Both the position numbers and the translations under genes were made by a program. 64,000 bases of DNA. It comes from Desulfocurvus sp. (lineage in GTDB: Bacteria > Desulfobacterota > Desulfovibrionia > Desulfovibrionales > Desulfovibrionaceae). Each line of letters begins with the position of its first letter. The first letter of the stretch is position 1. The stretch is from positions 63,363 to 127,362 of the forward strand of contig JAIMKR010000009.1 in assembly GCA_020692325.1 (NCBI GenBank). Direction: 5' to 3'. Shown here in pieces: positions 28,286 through 36,659 of this stretch. The notes below the pieces were generated by a model. It was not told where the DNA came from, ran no database searches, and saw only the letters and a program-made list of their open reading frames with translations.

Positions 28286-28546
28286 TCAGACCACGACATC
28301 CACAAGTCCGCCGGTTCCAGAGAGTTCCCAGCGGATCCTGTCCGTGTGCTCCTGGCGCGTCCCGTCGCTGATGAAAGGGACAGGCTGCTGCGTGGCGGCG
28401 GCGAGCGGCGTTGGGTCGGCATGCACCGCGGGCTCCCTGTCGCCACCGGGAACGGAGCGCGACGACGCGCTGACGTCCGGCTCGGCGATTTTCGTCGCCG
28501 GACTTTGCGCCGTCGCGCCCGTCTCTACCGGTGCGATTTCACCCAT
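28286..28546 (-). CDS. Small protein of unknown function between argD and prmA
   Basis: An 86-residue frame starting at an ATG with CTGGAGG five bases upstream, 40 bases after argD and 30 before prmA. The first 50 residues are Pro/Ala/Ser/Glu-rich and probably unstructured (MGEIAPVETGATAQSPATK). The last 35 (PFISDGTRQEHTDRIRWELS and VDVVV) look more ordered. No signal peptide, membrane span or cysteine. I do not recognise a family. The good ribosome-binding site and tight packing favour a real gene, but I could not check conservation. Confidence 0.55.
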   Translation of the reverse strand: MGEIAPVETGATAQSPATKIAEPDVSASSRSVPGGDREPAVHADPTPLAAATQQPVPFISDGTRQEHTDRIRWELSGTGGLVDVVV

Positions 28547-28586
28547 CGCCGCCTCCAGCGGGAGGCCGGGGACTTCCCTCGCGGTC

Positions 28587-29795
28587 CTACTCGCCGTCCT
28601 TGGTCAGAATATCGTCCAAGGCGGCGGCGAAGGCAAGCAGGTCGTCCTGTTCGATGATCAGCGGCGGCAGCAGGCGCAACACCTCGCCATGAGCCAGGTT
28701 GCAGATGAAGCCGCGCTCGCGCAGCTCCGCGTGCACCGCCGGGCCGTTGTGCGCCAGCTCGATGCCGATCATGAGTCCCAGACCGCGCACCGCGACGATT
28801 TTGCCCGGATGCTTGGCCTGTATGGCGCGGAAGGCGTCCATGGCGACCTTGCCGATCCTGGCCGCCCGGCCGGGAATGTCGTCGCGCCGCATGATGTCGA
28901 CGGTCCTGGCCGCCACGGCGGAGACGAGCGCGCCGCCGCCGAAGGTGGTGGCGTGGCTGCCAGGCACGAAGCCGTGCGCCACATGCTCCTTGGCCAGCAT
29001 GGCCCCCATGGGCAGGCCGTTGGCCAGCGCCTTGGAGCAGGTGAAGATGTCGGGCTCCACGCCGTAGTGCTGGTGCGCCCAGAATTTGCCGGTGCGGCAC
29101 ATGCCGGTCTGCACCTCATCGACCATGAACAGGCAGTTGGCCTCGCGGCACATGGTGGCCACGGCCTGGACGTAGTCCTTGTCAAGCGGCAGCACGCCGC
29201 CTTCGCCCTGGATCATCTCCAGCAGCACGCCGGCGGTTTTGCCGGTGATGGCCGCGCGCATGGCCTCGATGTCGCCGCAGGGCACGTGGACGAAGCCGCC
29301 AGGCAGGGGATCGAAGCCCTCTTTAATGCGGCCGCCCTGGCCGGTGGCCGTCAGCGTGCCCAACGTGCGGCCGTGGAAGGAGCCCATGACGGTGATGATC
29401 TCGCCGGCATCCTTGTAGCACACCGTGCGCATATAGCGCCTGGCGAGCTTGATGGCGGCCTCGTTGGCCTCGGCCCCCGAGTTGCAGAAGAACACCCGGT
29501 CGCACGCGCTGGTGGCGACGAGCTTCTCGGCGAGTTCGATTTGATTTTCCTGGTAGAACAGATTGCTCACGTGGACGAGTTTCTTCGCCTGCTCGGCGAT
29601 GACCCCGGCCAGCTCGGCGTTGGCGTGCCCCAGATTGACCACGGCGATGCCGGCGAGAAGATCCACGTATTCCTTGCCGTCCACATCGTACAAACGCGCG
29701 CCCGCGCCCCGGGAAAGGGCCAGAGGATAGCGGCCGTAGGTCTGACAGACAACTTTCTTTTCCCGGGCCACCAACGCGTCGTATTTCTTGCTCAT
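28587..29795 (-). CDS. argD: Acetylornithine aminotransferase family protein
   Basis: A class III PLP aminotransferase of 402 residues, probably acetylornithine transaminase of arginine synthesis, possibly also succinyl-diaminopimelate transaminase. It shows the N-terminal block YPLALSRGAGARLYDVDGKEY and FFCNSGAEANEAAIKLAR. The cofactor-contacting VDEVQTGMCRTGKFWAH and the Schiff-base Lys in FTCSKALANGLPMGAML are also present. The start is ATG 29795 after GGAGATAAG. It is followed 40 bases downstream by an unknown small gene, and dut precedes it by 46 bases. Confidence 0.93.
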   Translation of the reverse strand: MSKKYDALVAREKKVVCQTYGRYPLALSRGAGARLYDVDGKEYVDLLAGIAVVNLGHANAELAGVIAEQAKKLVHVSNLFYQENQIELAEKLVATSACDRVFFCNSGAEANEAAIKLARRYMRTVCYKDAGEIITVMGSFHGRTLGTLTATGQGGRIKEGFDPLPGGFVHVPCGDIEAMRAAITGKTAGVLLEMIQGEGGVLPLDKDYVQAVATMCREANCLFMVDEVQTGMCRTGKFWAHQHYGVEPDIFTCSKALANGLPMGAMLAKEHVAHGFVPGSHATTFGGGALVSAVAARTVDIMRRDDIPGRAARIGKVAMDAFRAIQAKHPGKIVAVRGLGLMIGIELAHNGPAVHAELRERGFICNLAHGEVLRLLPPLIIEQDDLLAFAAALDDILTKDGE

Positions 29796-29841
29796 GAGCT
29801 TATCTCCATCATCTTTGAAAGTATTGCTTGAAAGAGGTGCC

Positions 29842-30327
29842 TCACACCTTGCCCGTGTGCCCGAATCCGCCCGCGCCGCGGGCGGTGTCGCCCAGCGCAT
29901 CGACAGCGGCGAGCCGGGCGGTGAAGACCGGCATGAACACCAGCTGCGCGATGCGCTGTCCTCGCTGCACACGTCGCGGCTGGCCGGAGGTGTTGAGGAG
30001 CGAGACAACGATCTCGCCCCGATAGTCGGGATCGATGACGCCGACGCCCTGGCTCACGGTGAGACCTTCCCTCGTGCCCAGGCCGGAGCGGGAGAACACG
30101 AACCCGGCCACGCCCGGCCGCGCGATCTCGATGGCCAGACCGGCGGGCACGGCCGCCCGACCGCCGGCGGGAATCTCCAGGAACTCGTCGTCGATGCAGG
30201 CGCGCAGGTCCAGCCCGGCGGAATGCTCCGTGGCGTAGGCGAGGGGATGCTCGCTCCAGACGGGGTGCAGAAAGCGCACCCGCACGTCGAGGAGGTCCAG
30301 GCCGGAAGTATTCGTCATGGTCGTCAC
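29842..30327 (-). CDS. dut: Deoxyuridine 5'-triphosphate nucleotidohydrolase
   Basis: It hydrolyses dUTP to keep uracil out of DNA and to supply dUMP. The five trimeric dUTPase motifs are present: AGLDLRA, RSGLG, GVIDPDYRGEI, QRIAQLVFMP and the C-terminal RGAGGFGHTG. The start is put at GTG 30327 because AAGGAG lies six bases upstream; an ATG three codons later is the alternative, and the longer frame from 30414 lacks family similarity. Length 161 is normal. It is divergent from glgP. Confidence 0.94.
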   Translation of the reverse strand: MTTMTNTSGLDLLDVRVRFLHPVWSEHPLAYATEHSAGLDLRACIDDEFLEIPAGGRAAVPAGLAIEIARPGVAGFVFSRSGLGTREGLTVSQGVGVIDPDYRGEIVVSLLNTSGQPRRVQRGQRIAQLVFMPVFTARLAAVDALGDTARGAGGFGHTGKV

Positions 30328-30495
30328 GCAGGCTCCTTTCATGTCGGGCAAAACGCCTTCATTCCACCGAACCGCCCGCGCTGTCAATGAATCGCGACGC
30401 CACGGAATAGTCACGCGCCACGGCTTGCATTTTACCGCCCGGCTTTATAGGTTGGCGGGACAAGGTTTTTCCCCTTCTCACCCGAAGGAGCATCC

Positions 30496-33063
30496 ATGCA
30501 GGCACTGCGCGTGTTCAGCGTCGTCCCCAAGCTGCCTCCCAAGCTCGAGGCCCTTTGGGACATCGCCTATAATCTTTGGTTTTCCTGGAACGACGAACTC
30601 ACGAACATCTTCACCACCATCGACCACAGCCTTTGGGTGGAGTGCGAGCAGAATCCCGTGGCGCTGCTGAACCGTCTGCCCCAGCGCCGCATCGAGGAAC
30701 TCGCGCGGGACGATTTCTTCCTGCAGCGCCTGGGCGACGCCAAACGCGCCCTGGAGCACTATCTGGCGCGTCGGCACTCCGCCTTCAAGTTTCCCTCCCT
30801 GCCCGACCGCAACATGTGTGTGGCCTACTTCAGTCTGGAGTACGGCATCGCCATGTGCCTGCCCATCTATTCGGGCGGCCTGGGCGTGCTCGCCGGGGAC
30901 CATCTCAAAAGCGCCAGTGACCTCAACGTTCCCTTGGTGGCTGTGGGGCTGCTGTATCGCGAGGGCTACTTCCGCCAGTACATGACCCCCGACGGCTGGC
31001 AGCAGGAACGCTACCCCGACCAGGACTTCGAGCAGATGCCGCTCAAACCGGCCACGGACCCGCTGGGCAACCCGCTGCGCGTGTGCGTGGAGCTGGCCGG
31101 TCAGAACCTGTGCGCCCGCGTGTGGGTGGCCAAGGTCGGCAAGGTGAGTCTGTACCTGCTCGACACGGACCTGCCCGACAACTCGCCCGAGTTCCGGCAG
31201 GTGACGGCCCGGCTCTATGGCGGTGGCCTGGAAATGCGCCTGCGTCAGGAGATCCTCCTCGGCATCGGCGGCATCAAGGCGCTCGTCGCCCTTGGCGTGG
31301 AGCCAATGGTCATCCATATGAACGAGGGACACTCGGCCTTCGCCGGGCTGGAGCGCATCCGCAGCTACATGCAGGACCACGGCCTGTCCTTCGAGGCCGC
31401 GACGGAACTCACGGCCTCCTCAAGCGTGTTCACCACGCACACGCCCGTTCCCGCCGGCAATGACCGCTTTCCGCCGGACCTCATGCAGAAGTACTTCGAG
31501 GGGTACGCCGCCAAGCTCGGGCTGGCATTCAAAGTCTTCATGGCCCTTGGACGGGAGGACCAGCGCGACGACGGCGAGCACTTCTGCATGACCGTGCTGG
31601 CGTTGCGGCTCTCGCGCTTCAGCAACGGCGTGTCCAGGTTGCACGGCCGCGTTTCGCGCAACATGTGGCGCAGGGTGTGGCCGCAGAACCCCGTGGAGGA
31701 CGTGCCCATCGGGGCCATCACCAACGGCATCCACCAAGCCACGTGGGTCGCCACGGACATGTCCATCCTCTTCGACCGCTACCTCGGCAACTGGCGCGAG
31801 GATCCGGACTGCAAGCGCATTTGGGACCAGGCCGAGTCCATCCCCGATTCCGAACTCTGGCGCACGCACGAGCGCCTGCGCGAACGCCTCGTTGATTTCG
31901 TGCGCAAGCGGCTGCGCAAACAGCTCATCGAAAAGGGTGCGCGCCAGAAGGAGCTGCAAATCGCCGAGGAGGTGCTGGACCCGCAGGCGCTGACCATCGG
32001 CTTCGCCCGGCGTTTCGCCACCTACAAGCGCGCCAACCTGCTGCTCATGGACAAGGACCGCCTTGTGCGGCTGCTCACCGACACAAAACGCCGCGTGCAG
32101 TTCATCTTCGCCGGCAAGGCGCATCCCAACGACAACGAGGGCAAGAAGATCATCCAGGAGATCCAGCAGCTCTGCCGCCGCGAGGACTGCCGCGCCAGCA
32201 TGGTTTTTCTGGAGGACTACGACGTCAAGATCGCCAGCCGCATGGTGCAGGGCTGCGACGTGTGGCTGAACAATCCGCGCCGCCCGCTGGAGGCCTGCGG
32301 CACCAGCGGCATGAAGGCCATGAGCAACGGCGTGCTCCAGATCTCCACACTGGACGGCTGGTGGGACGAGGCCTACAAGCCGGACAACAGCCTGGGCTGG
32401 GCCATCGGCAGGGGAGAGGAGTACGACGATCCCGCCTATCAGGACTTCGTGGAGAGCCAGACCCTTTTCAACCTGCTGGAGAACGACATCCTGGTGGAGT
32501 TCTACGATCGCGGCCGGGGCAATCTGCCGCGCACGTGGATCCGCAAAATGAAGTCCGCCCTGCGCGAACTCGGCCCGGTGTTCAATTCCCACCGCATGGT
32601 CGAGGACTACGTCGAGAAGGCGTACCTGCCCTCGTGCCGCAATTACGTGAGCCTGGTGAAGGACGAGTTCCGCGCCGCCAAGGAGCTGGCCGACTGGCGC
32701 ATGCGGCTCATGACGCGCTGGGGCAATCTCAATATCGGCGAAATCCGCACCGAAACCCACGCCACAGTGTTCGTCGAGGAGCCCATCCTCGTGGAGGCGC
32801 GCGTGTTCCTCGATGGCCTCACCCCGGCGGACGTGCGCGTGGAAATCTACCATGGTCCGGTGAGCCAGAACAGCGCCTTCGTCAGCCGGCGCACCACGCT
32901 CATGACCCCCGAAAAGGAGCTGGGCGACGGCTGGCACCTTTACCGCGGCGAGGTCATGCCGCCGGAGGCCGGACGCTTCGGCTTCACCGTGCGCATTCTG
33001 CCGCATCATCCGCTGCTGCTGGACTCCCACGCCCTCGGGCTCATTCGCTGGGCCAGCGTTTGA
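30496..33063 (+). CDS. glgP: Alpha-glucan phosphorylase
   Basis: It breaks down glycogen or maltodextrin to glucose-1-phosphate with PLP. At 855 residues it belongs to the branch typified by Thermotoga AgpA rather than E. coli GlgP. VAYFSLEYGIAMCLPIYSGG is the N-terminal signature, MNEGHSAFAGLERI a mid-protein block, FAGKAHPNDNEGK the phosphate site, and EACGTSGMKAMSNGVL the PLP-lysine region. The last 150 residues (IGEIRTETHATVFVEEPILV onward) form a beta-rich extension seen in this branch. It has a good ribosome-binding site (GAAGGAG), a terminator follows, and it is monocistronic. Confidence 0.95.
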   Translation: MQALRVFSVVPKLPPKLEALWDIAYNLWFSWNDELTNIFTTIDHSLWVECEQNPVALLNRLPQRRIEELARDDFFLQRLGDAKRALEHYLARRHSAFKFPSLPDRNMCVAYFSLEYGIAMCLPIYSGGLGVLAGDHLKSASDLNVPLVAVGLLYREGYFRQYMTPDGWQQERYPDQDFEQMPLKPATDPLGNPLRVCVELAGQNLCARVWVAKVGKVSLYLLDTDLPDNSPEFRQVTARLYGGGLEMRLRQEILLGIGGIKALVALGVEPMVIHMNEGHSAFAGLERIRSYMQDHGLSFEAATELTASSSVFTTHTPVPAGNDRFPPDLMQKYFEGYAAKLGLAFKVFMALGREDQRDDGEHFCMTVLALRLSRFSNGVSRLHGRVSRNMWRRVWPQNPVEDVPIGAITNGIHQATWVATDMSILFDRYLGNWREDPDCKRIWDQAESIPDSELWRTHERLRERLVDFVRKRLRKQLIEKGARQKELQIAEEVLDPQALTIGFARRFATYKRANLLLMDKDRLVRLLTDTKRRVQFIFAGKAHPNDNEGKKIIQEIQQLCRREDCRASMVFLEDYDVKIASRMVQGCDVWLNNPRRPLEACGTSGMKAMSNGVLQISTLDGWWDEAYKPDNSLGWAIGRGEEYDDPAYQDFVESQTLFNLLENDILVEFYDRGRGNLPRTWIRKMKSALRELGPVFNSHRMVEDYVEKAYLPSCRNYVSLVKDEFRAAKELADWRMRLMTRWGNLNIGEIRTETHATVFVEEPILVEARVFLDGLTPADVRVEIYHGPVSQNSAFVSRRTTLMTPEKELGDGWHLYRGEVMPPEAGRFGFTVRILPHHPLLLDSHALGLIRWASV

Positions 33064-33086
33064 TTCGACGACATGGCACAATACAA

Positions 33087-33119
33087 GGCCGCCTTTTCCT
33101 TCGAAGGGGCGGCTTTTTT
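33087..33119 (+). terminator. Terminator of glgP
   Basis: GCCGCC (33088-33093) pairs with GGCGGC (33108-33113), followed by six T; the loop contains the palindrome CCTTCGAAGG. Confidence 0.8.
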
Positions 33120-33172
33120 GCACGATTTCTGTCAACTTGCCCCTTTGGGAGTCGCGGGTGATATTGTGCAAA

Positions 33173-33209
33173 AATGACAAAATAAGGAATATTGGACTAT
33201 TTTGTCATT
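33173..33209. repeat. Perfect 12-bp inverted repeat upstream of the glutamate synthase cluster
   Basis: AATGACAAAATA (33173-33184) and TATTTTGTCATT (33198-33209) are exact reverse complements separated by 13 bases. The site lies just upstream of a TTGACA box and 135 bases before the first gene of the cluster. The A+T-rich, symmetric half sites without a T tail look like an operator for a dimeric regulator rather than a terminator. Confidence 0.7.
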
Positions 33210-33215
33210 CATTCC

Positions 33216-33244
33216 TTGACAGCAAAATTGCGTTGTGATTTTCT
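33216..33244 (+). promoter_or_regulatory. Candidate promoter of the glutamate synthase cluster
   Basis: A consensus -35 TTGACA (33216-33221) is followed after 17 bases by TTTTCT (33239-33244), a weak -10. The weak -10 next to the inverted repeat would suit an activator-dependent promoter. Nothing else is recognised up to the TTG start at 33344. Confidence 0.45.
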
Positions 33245-33343
33245 GGCGACCCCCTATCAGAAGGGGCACCGGATGCCGGGGGCGGGCGGTCAGCGGCGGC
33301 CCCTTGCGCGTATCGCCAAACCACTTGGAGCGAGGTAACGGTC

Positions 33344-34870
33344 TTGCTTTTTCAGCCGATCAACCGAAACTATCATGATTTTTCCATCGTCCGCGACAAG
33401 GACCTGTGCATCAATTGCAAGGTCTGCGTACGCCAGTGCTCGTATGAGGCCCACTACTGGGACGAGGCCCGTCAGCGGGTCATGGCCGACAGCTCCAAAT
33501 GCGTTGGCTGCCACCGCTGCGAAGCCCTATGCCCCACCTCGGCGATCCTGATTCAGAAGAAGCATTCTGATTTCAGGGAAAACGCCCTGTGGCGTCCTCA
33601 GTTCCTCAAATACATCTACAAGCAGGCCGACTCCGGCGGCGTTCTGCTGACCGGCATGGGCAGCCCGGTGAACATCCCCATCTACTGGGATCGTTTGCTG
33701 CTGGACGCCAGCCAGGTGACGAACCCGTCCATCGACCCCCTGCGCGAGCCGATGGAGCTCAAGACCTTCCTCGGCGCCAAGCCGCAGAAGCTCGAGTTCA
33801 CCAAGGGCAAGGACGGCAACCCCAAGCTGAAGACCAAGCTCGCCCCGCAGCTGGAGTTGAACTACCCGCTGATGTTCTCGGCCATGAGCTTCGGGTCCAT
33901 CAATTTCAATTTGCACATCGCCATGGCGCGCGCCGCCACCGAACTGGGCATTTGCTACAACACGGGTGAGGGCGGCCTGCACAAGAGCCTGTACAAGTAT
34001 GGCAAGAACACCATCGTGCAGGTGGCCAGCGGCCGCTTCGGCGTCCATCGCGACTTCCTCAACGCCGGCGCCGCCATCGAGATCAAGATCGGCCAGGGCG
34101 CCAAGCCCGGCATCGGCGGGCACCTCCCCGGCGAGAAGATCAACGCCATGGTCTCCCAGACGCGCATGGTGCCGCTGGGATCCGACGCCATCTCTCCCGC
34201 GCCGCACCACGACATCTATTCCATCGAGGATCTGGGCCAGCTCATCTTCGCCCTCAAGGAGGCCAGCGAGTACCGCGTGCCCGTGAGCGTGAAGATCGCG
34301 GCCGTGCACAACGTGGCGGCTATCGCCTCGGGCATCGCCCGCGCGGGAGCCGACATCGTGGCCATCGATGGAGTGCGGGGCGGCACGGGCGCGGCCCCGG
34401 GCATGATCCGCGACAACGTGGGCATTCCCATCGAGCTCGCCCTGGCCGCTGTCGACCAGCGCCTGCGCGACGAGGGCATCCGCAACCGCGTGTCCATCGT
34501 GGCCGCCGGCGGCATCCGCTGCAGCGCCGATCTTGTCAAGGCCATCGCCCTTGGCGCGGACGCCTGCTACATCGCCACATCGGTGCTCATCGCCGTGGGC
34601 TGCACCCTGTGCGCCAAGTGCTACACCGGCAAGTGCCCCTGGGGCATCGCCACCAACGACGCCCGTCTGGCCAAGCGCCAGAACCCGGAGGTCGCCGCCC
34701 AGAAGATGATCAACCTCGTGCACGCCTGGGGCCACGAGGTGGAGGAAATGCTTGGCGGCATGGGCCTCAACTCCATCGAAAGCCTGCGCGGCAACCGCGA
34801 CAAGCTCCGCGCCGTGGGCCTCTCCGAGACGGAGATGGAAATCCTCGGCGTGAAGCACGCCGGCCGCTAG
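33344..34870 (+). CDS. Archaeal-type glutamate synthase, FMN/Fe-S synthase subunit
   Basis: A 508-residue protein with an N-terminal 2[4Fe-4S] ferredoxin module (CINCKVCVRQC near 22; CVGCHRCEALC near 50) fused to the FMN-binding glutamate synthase domain. That domain shows PLMFSAMSFGSINFNLHIAM, GKNTIVQVASGRFGV, PGIGGHLPGEKI, IDGVRGGTGAAPGM and the 3Fe-4S type cluster CTLCAKCYTGKCPWGI. It would convert 2-oxoglutarate and ammonia to glutamate with electrons from the partner subunits. The start is TTG with GGAGCGAGG upstream. It is the first of five genes that together correspond to the domains of a conventional GltB/GltD enzyme. Confidence 0.9.
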   Translation: MLFQPINRNYHDFSIVRDKDLCINCKVCVRQCSYEAHYWDEARQRVMADSSKCVGCHRCEALCPTSAILIQKKHSDFRENALWRPQFLKYIYKQADSGGVLLTGMGSPVNIPIYWDRLLLDASQVTNPSIDPLREPMELKTFLGAKPQKLEFTKGKDGNPKLKTKLAPQLELNYPLMFSAMSFGSINFNLHIAMARAATELGICYNTGEGGLHKSLYKYGKNTIVQVASGRFGVHRDFLNAGAAIEIKIGQGAKPGIGGHLPGEKINAMVSQTRMVPLGSDAISPAPHHDIYSIEDLGQLIFALKEASEYRVPVSVKIAAVHNVAAIASGIARAGADIVAIDGVRGGTGAAPGMIRDNVGIPIELALAAVDQRLRDEGIRNRVSIVAAGGIRCSADLVKAIALGADACYIATSVLIAVGCTLCAKCYTGKCPWGIATNDARLAKRQNPEVAAQKMINLVHAWGHEVEEMLGGMGLNSIESLRGNRDKLRAVGLSETEMEILGVKHAGR

Positions 34871-34883
34871 GAGGGGAAAGACC

Positions 34884-35330
34884 ATGAAACGCGTATACCC
34901 CAACAAGGACGTCTGCATCGGCTGCCACATTTGTGAGCTGGCCTGCATCACCGCCCATTCCCAAAGCAAGGACCTCATTCTGGCCTACACCCAGGAGCGT
35001 GGGCAGACCGGCCTTTCCTCCTGCAAGCACGTGCACGAGGAAGGCCCCGTGTGCGTGGCCCTTTCCTGCCGCCACTGCGACGAGCCCTCCTGCGTGGCCG
35101 CCTGCATTTCCGGCGCGCTGCAGAAGGACCCCGAGACCGGCCGCACTGTGTACAACCGCGAGAAGTGCGTGGGCTGTTGGTCCTGCCTCATGGCCTGCCC
35201 TTACGGGGCCATTTCCCGCCATCCGCTGGAGCAGAAGATCGTCAAGTGCGACCTCTGCTACGACCGCCAGGGTGGGCCGGCCTGCGTCGCAGCCTGTCCC
35301 AACAAGGCGCTGAAGCAGGAGGAGCGCTAA
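34884..35330 (+). CDS. 4Fe-4S ferredoxin-type electron-transfer subunit
   Basis: A 148-residue HycB/NrfC-like iron-sulfur protein. Cysteine clusters are CIGCHICELAC near residue 10, CRHCDEPSCVAAC in the middle, CVGCWSCLMAC, and a last cluster around CDLCYDRQGGPACVAAC, enough for four [4Fe-4S] centres. It presumably carries electrons between the FAD subunit and the synthase subunit. GGAGGGG precedes the ATG, the gap to the upstream gene is 13 bases, and the FAD oxidoreductase follows after one base, so these are co-translated. Confidence 0.88.
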   Translation: MKRVYPNKDVCIGCHICELACITAHSQSKDLILAYTQERGQTGLSSCKHVHEEGPVCVALSCRHCDEPSCVAACISGALQKDPETGRTVYNREKCVGCWSCLMACPYGAISRHPLEQKIVKCDLCYDRQGGPACVAACPNKALKQEER

Positions 35331-35331
35331 C

Positions 35332-36621
35332 ATGACCTATGTGATCATCGGCAACGGGGTCGCCTCCATCGGCGCCATCGAGGGCATCCGGCGCTACGAC
35401 GCCAAAGGCAAGATCGTCGTTCTGGCCCAGGAGGACACGCCCGCCTACGGTCGTCCGCTCATCTCCTACTTCCTCGCCGGCAAGATCGGCCCCGAGCGGC
35501 TGCCCCTGCGCGGCGACGACTACTACGTCAAGAACGGCGTCGAACTCAAACTCGGCACAACAGCCACCGCCGTGGACACGGCCAAGAAGACCGTGACCAC
35601 CGACAAGGGCGATTCCATCAAGTACGACCGCCTGCTCATCTGCACCGGCGGCGTGCCCTTCGTGCCGCCCATCACCGGCGTCAAGGGACCGGACATCTAT
35701 TCCTTCACCACCCTGGCCCACGCAAAGACGCTCATCGAGCTTTCGAGCAAGATCAAGCGGGCCGTGGTCATCGGCGGCGGCCTCATCGGCCTGAAGGCGG
35801 CGGAGAGCCTGCACGACCGCGGCGTGTCCGTGACCATCGTCGAGCTGGCCCCGCGCATCCTTTCCGGCGGCTTCGACGAGAAGGCGGGCAAGCTCGCCGG
35901 CAATCGGCTGAAGAAGGTCGGCATCGATGTCAACTGCGGCGTCACCGCCAAAGAGATCCAGCGCGGCAAGGACGAACACGTCAAGGGGGTGCTCCTCACC
36001 GACGGGCGCTTCCTGGAATGCGACGTGGTGGTGGTGGCCATCGGCGTGGTGCCCAACAGCGCCCTCGCCAAGGAGGCCGGCATCAAGGTCGAGCGCGGCA
36101 TCTTCGTGGACGAGAAGCTGGCCACCAGCGCCAAGGACGTCTACGCCGCGGGCGACGTGGCCCAGGCCATAGACATGCTCTCCGGCGAGCACCGCGTGGT
36201 GCCCATCTGGCCCAACGCCTACAATCAGGGCTTCGCCTCCGGCCGCAACATGGCCGGCGCCAAGCAGCCCTACCAGGGCGGCCTGCCGATGAACTCCATC
36301 AGCTTCTACGGCCTGCCCACCATCTCCGTCGGCACGGTGAACCCGCCCGAAGGCGACAAGAACTTCGAGATTCACGCCCAGCTCGACGAGGAGAAGGAAA
36401 CCTACCGCAAGCTCGTCTTCCGCGACGGAAGGCTGGTGGGCTACGTTCTCGTGGGCGATATCGACAAGGGCGGCATGTACACCGCCTTCATCAAGTTCGC
36501 CATGCCGCTCGCCGGCGAGGATAAGGACAAGCTCATCAACGCCGGTCCCGAGGTCTTCCTCTGGCCGCCCGAGCTGTTCAACGAGACCTGGAACCCCGAG
36601 CCGGCGGCCGACGCCCGCTAG
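35332..36621 (+). CDS. NAD(P)/FAD-dependent oxidoreductase subunit
   Basis: A 429-residue pyridine nucleotide-disulfide type flavoprotein. FAD-binding YVIIGNGVASIGAIEGI is at residues 2-18. The ferredoxin-reductase-like block AYGRPLISYFLAGKI, the NAD(P) site AVVIGGGLIGLKAAESL, and the second FAD motif DVYAAGDVAQA follow. The C-terminal 90 residues are an extra domain. It probably feeds electrons from NAD(P)H to the ferredoxin and then to glutamate synthesis, like GltD but of a different subfamily. The redox Cys pair of true disulfide reductases is missing. Confidence 0.85.
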   Translation: MTYVIIGNGVASIGAIEGIRRYDAKGKIVVLAQEDTPAYGRPLISYFLAGKIGPERLPLRGDDYYVKNGVELKLGTTATAVDTAKKTVTTDKGDSIKYDRLLICTGGVPFVPPITGVKGPDIYSFTTLAHAKTLIELSSKIKRAVVIGGGLIGLKAAESLHDRGVSVTIVELAPRILSGGFDEKAGKLAGNRLKKVGIDVNCGVTAKEIQRGKDEHVKGVLLTDGRFLECDVVVVAIGVVPNSALAKEAGIKVERGIFVDEKLATSAKDVYAAGDVAQAIDMLSGEHRVVPIWPNAYNQGFASGRNMAGAKQPYQGGLPMNSISFYGLPTISVGTVNPPEGDKNFEIHAQLDEEKETYRKLVFRDGRLVGYVLVGDIDKGGMYTAFIKFAMPLAGEDKDKLINAGPEVFLWPPELFNETWNPEPAADAR

Positions 36622-36659
36622 GCGTTCGGCATGATCTTCCGCGGAGGAGCGCAAGTAGG

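Noticed and set aside
30425..30451. Promoter for glgP with TTGCAT and TATAGG
   Set aside because: The spacing is only 15 bases and the boxes are poor; not supported enough to list.
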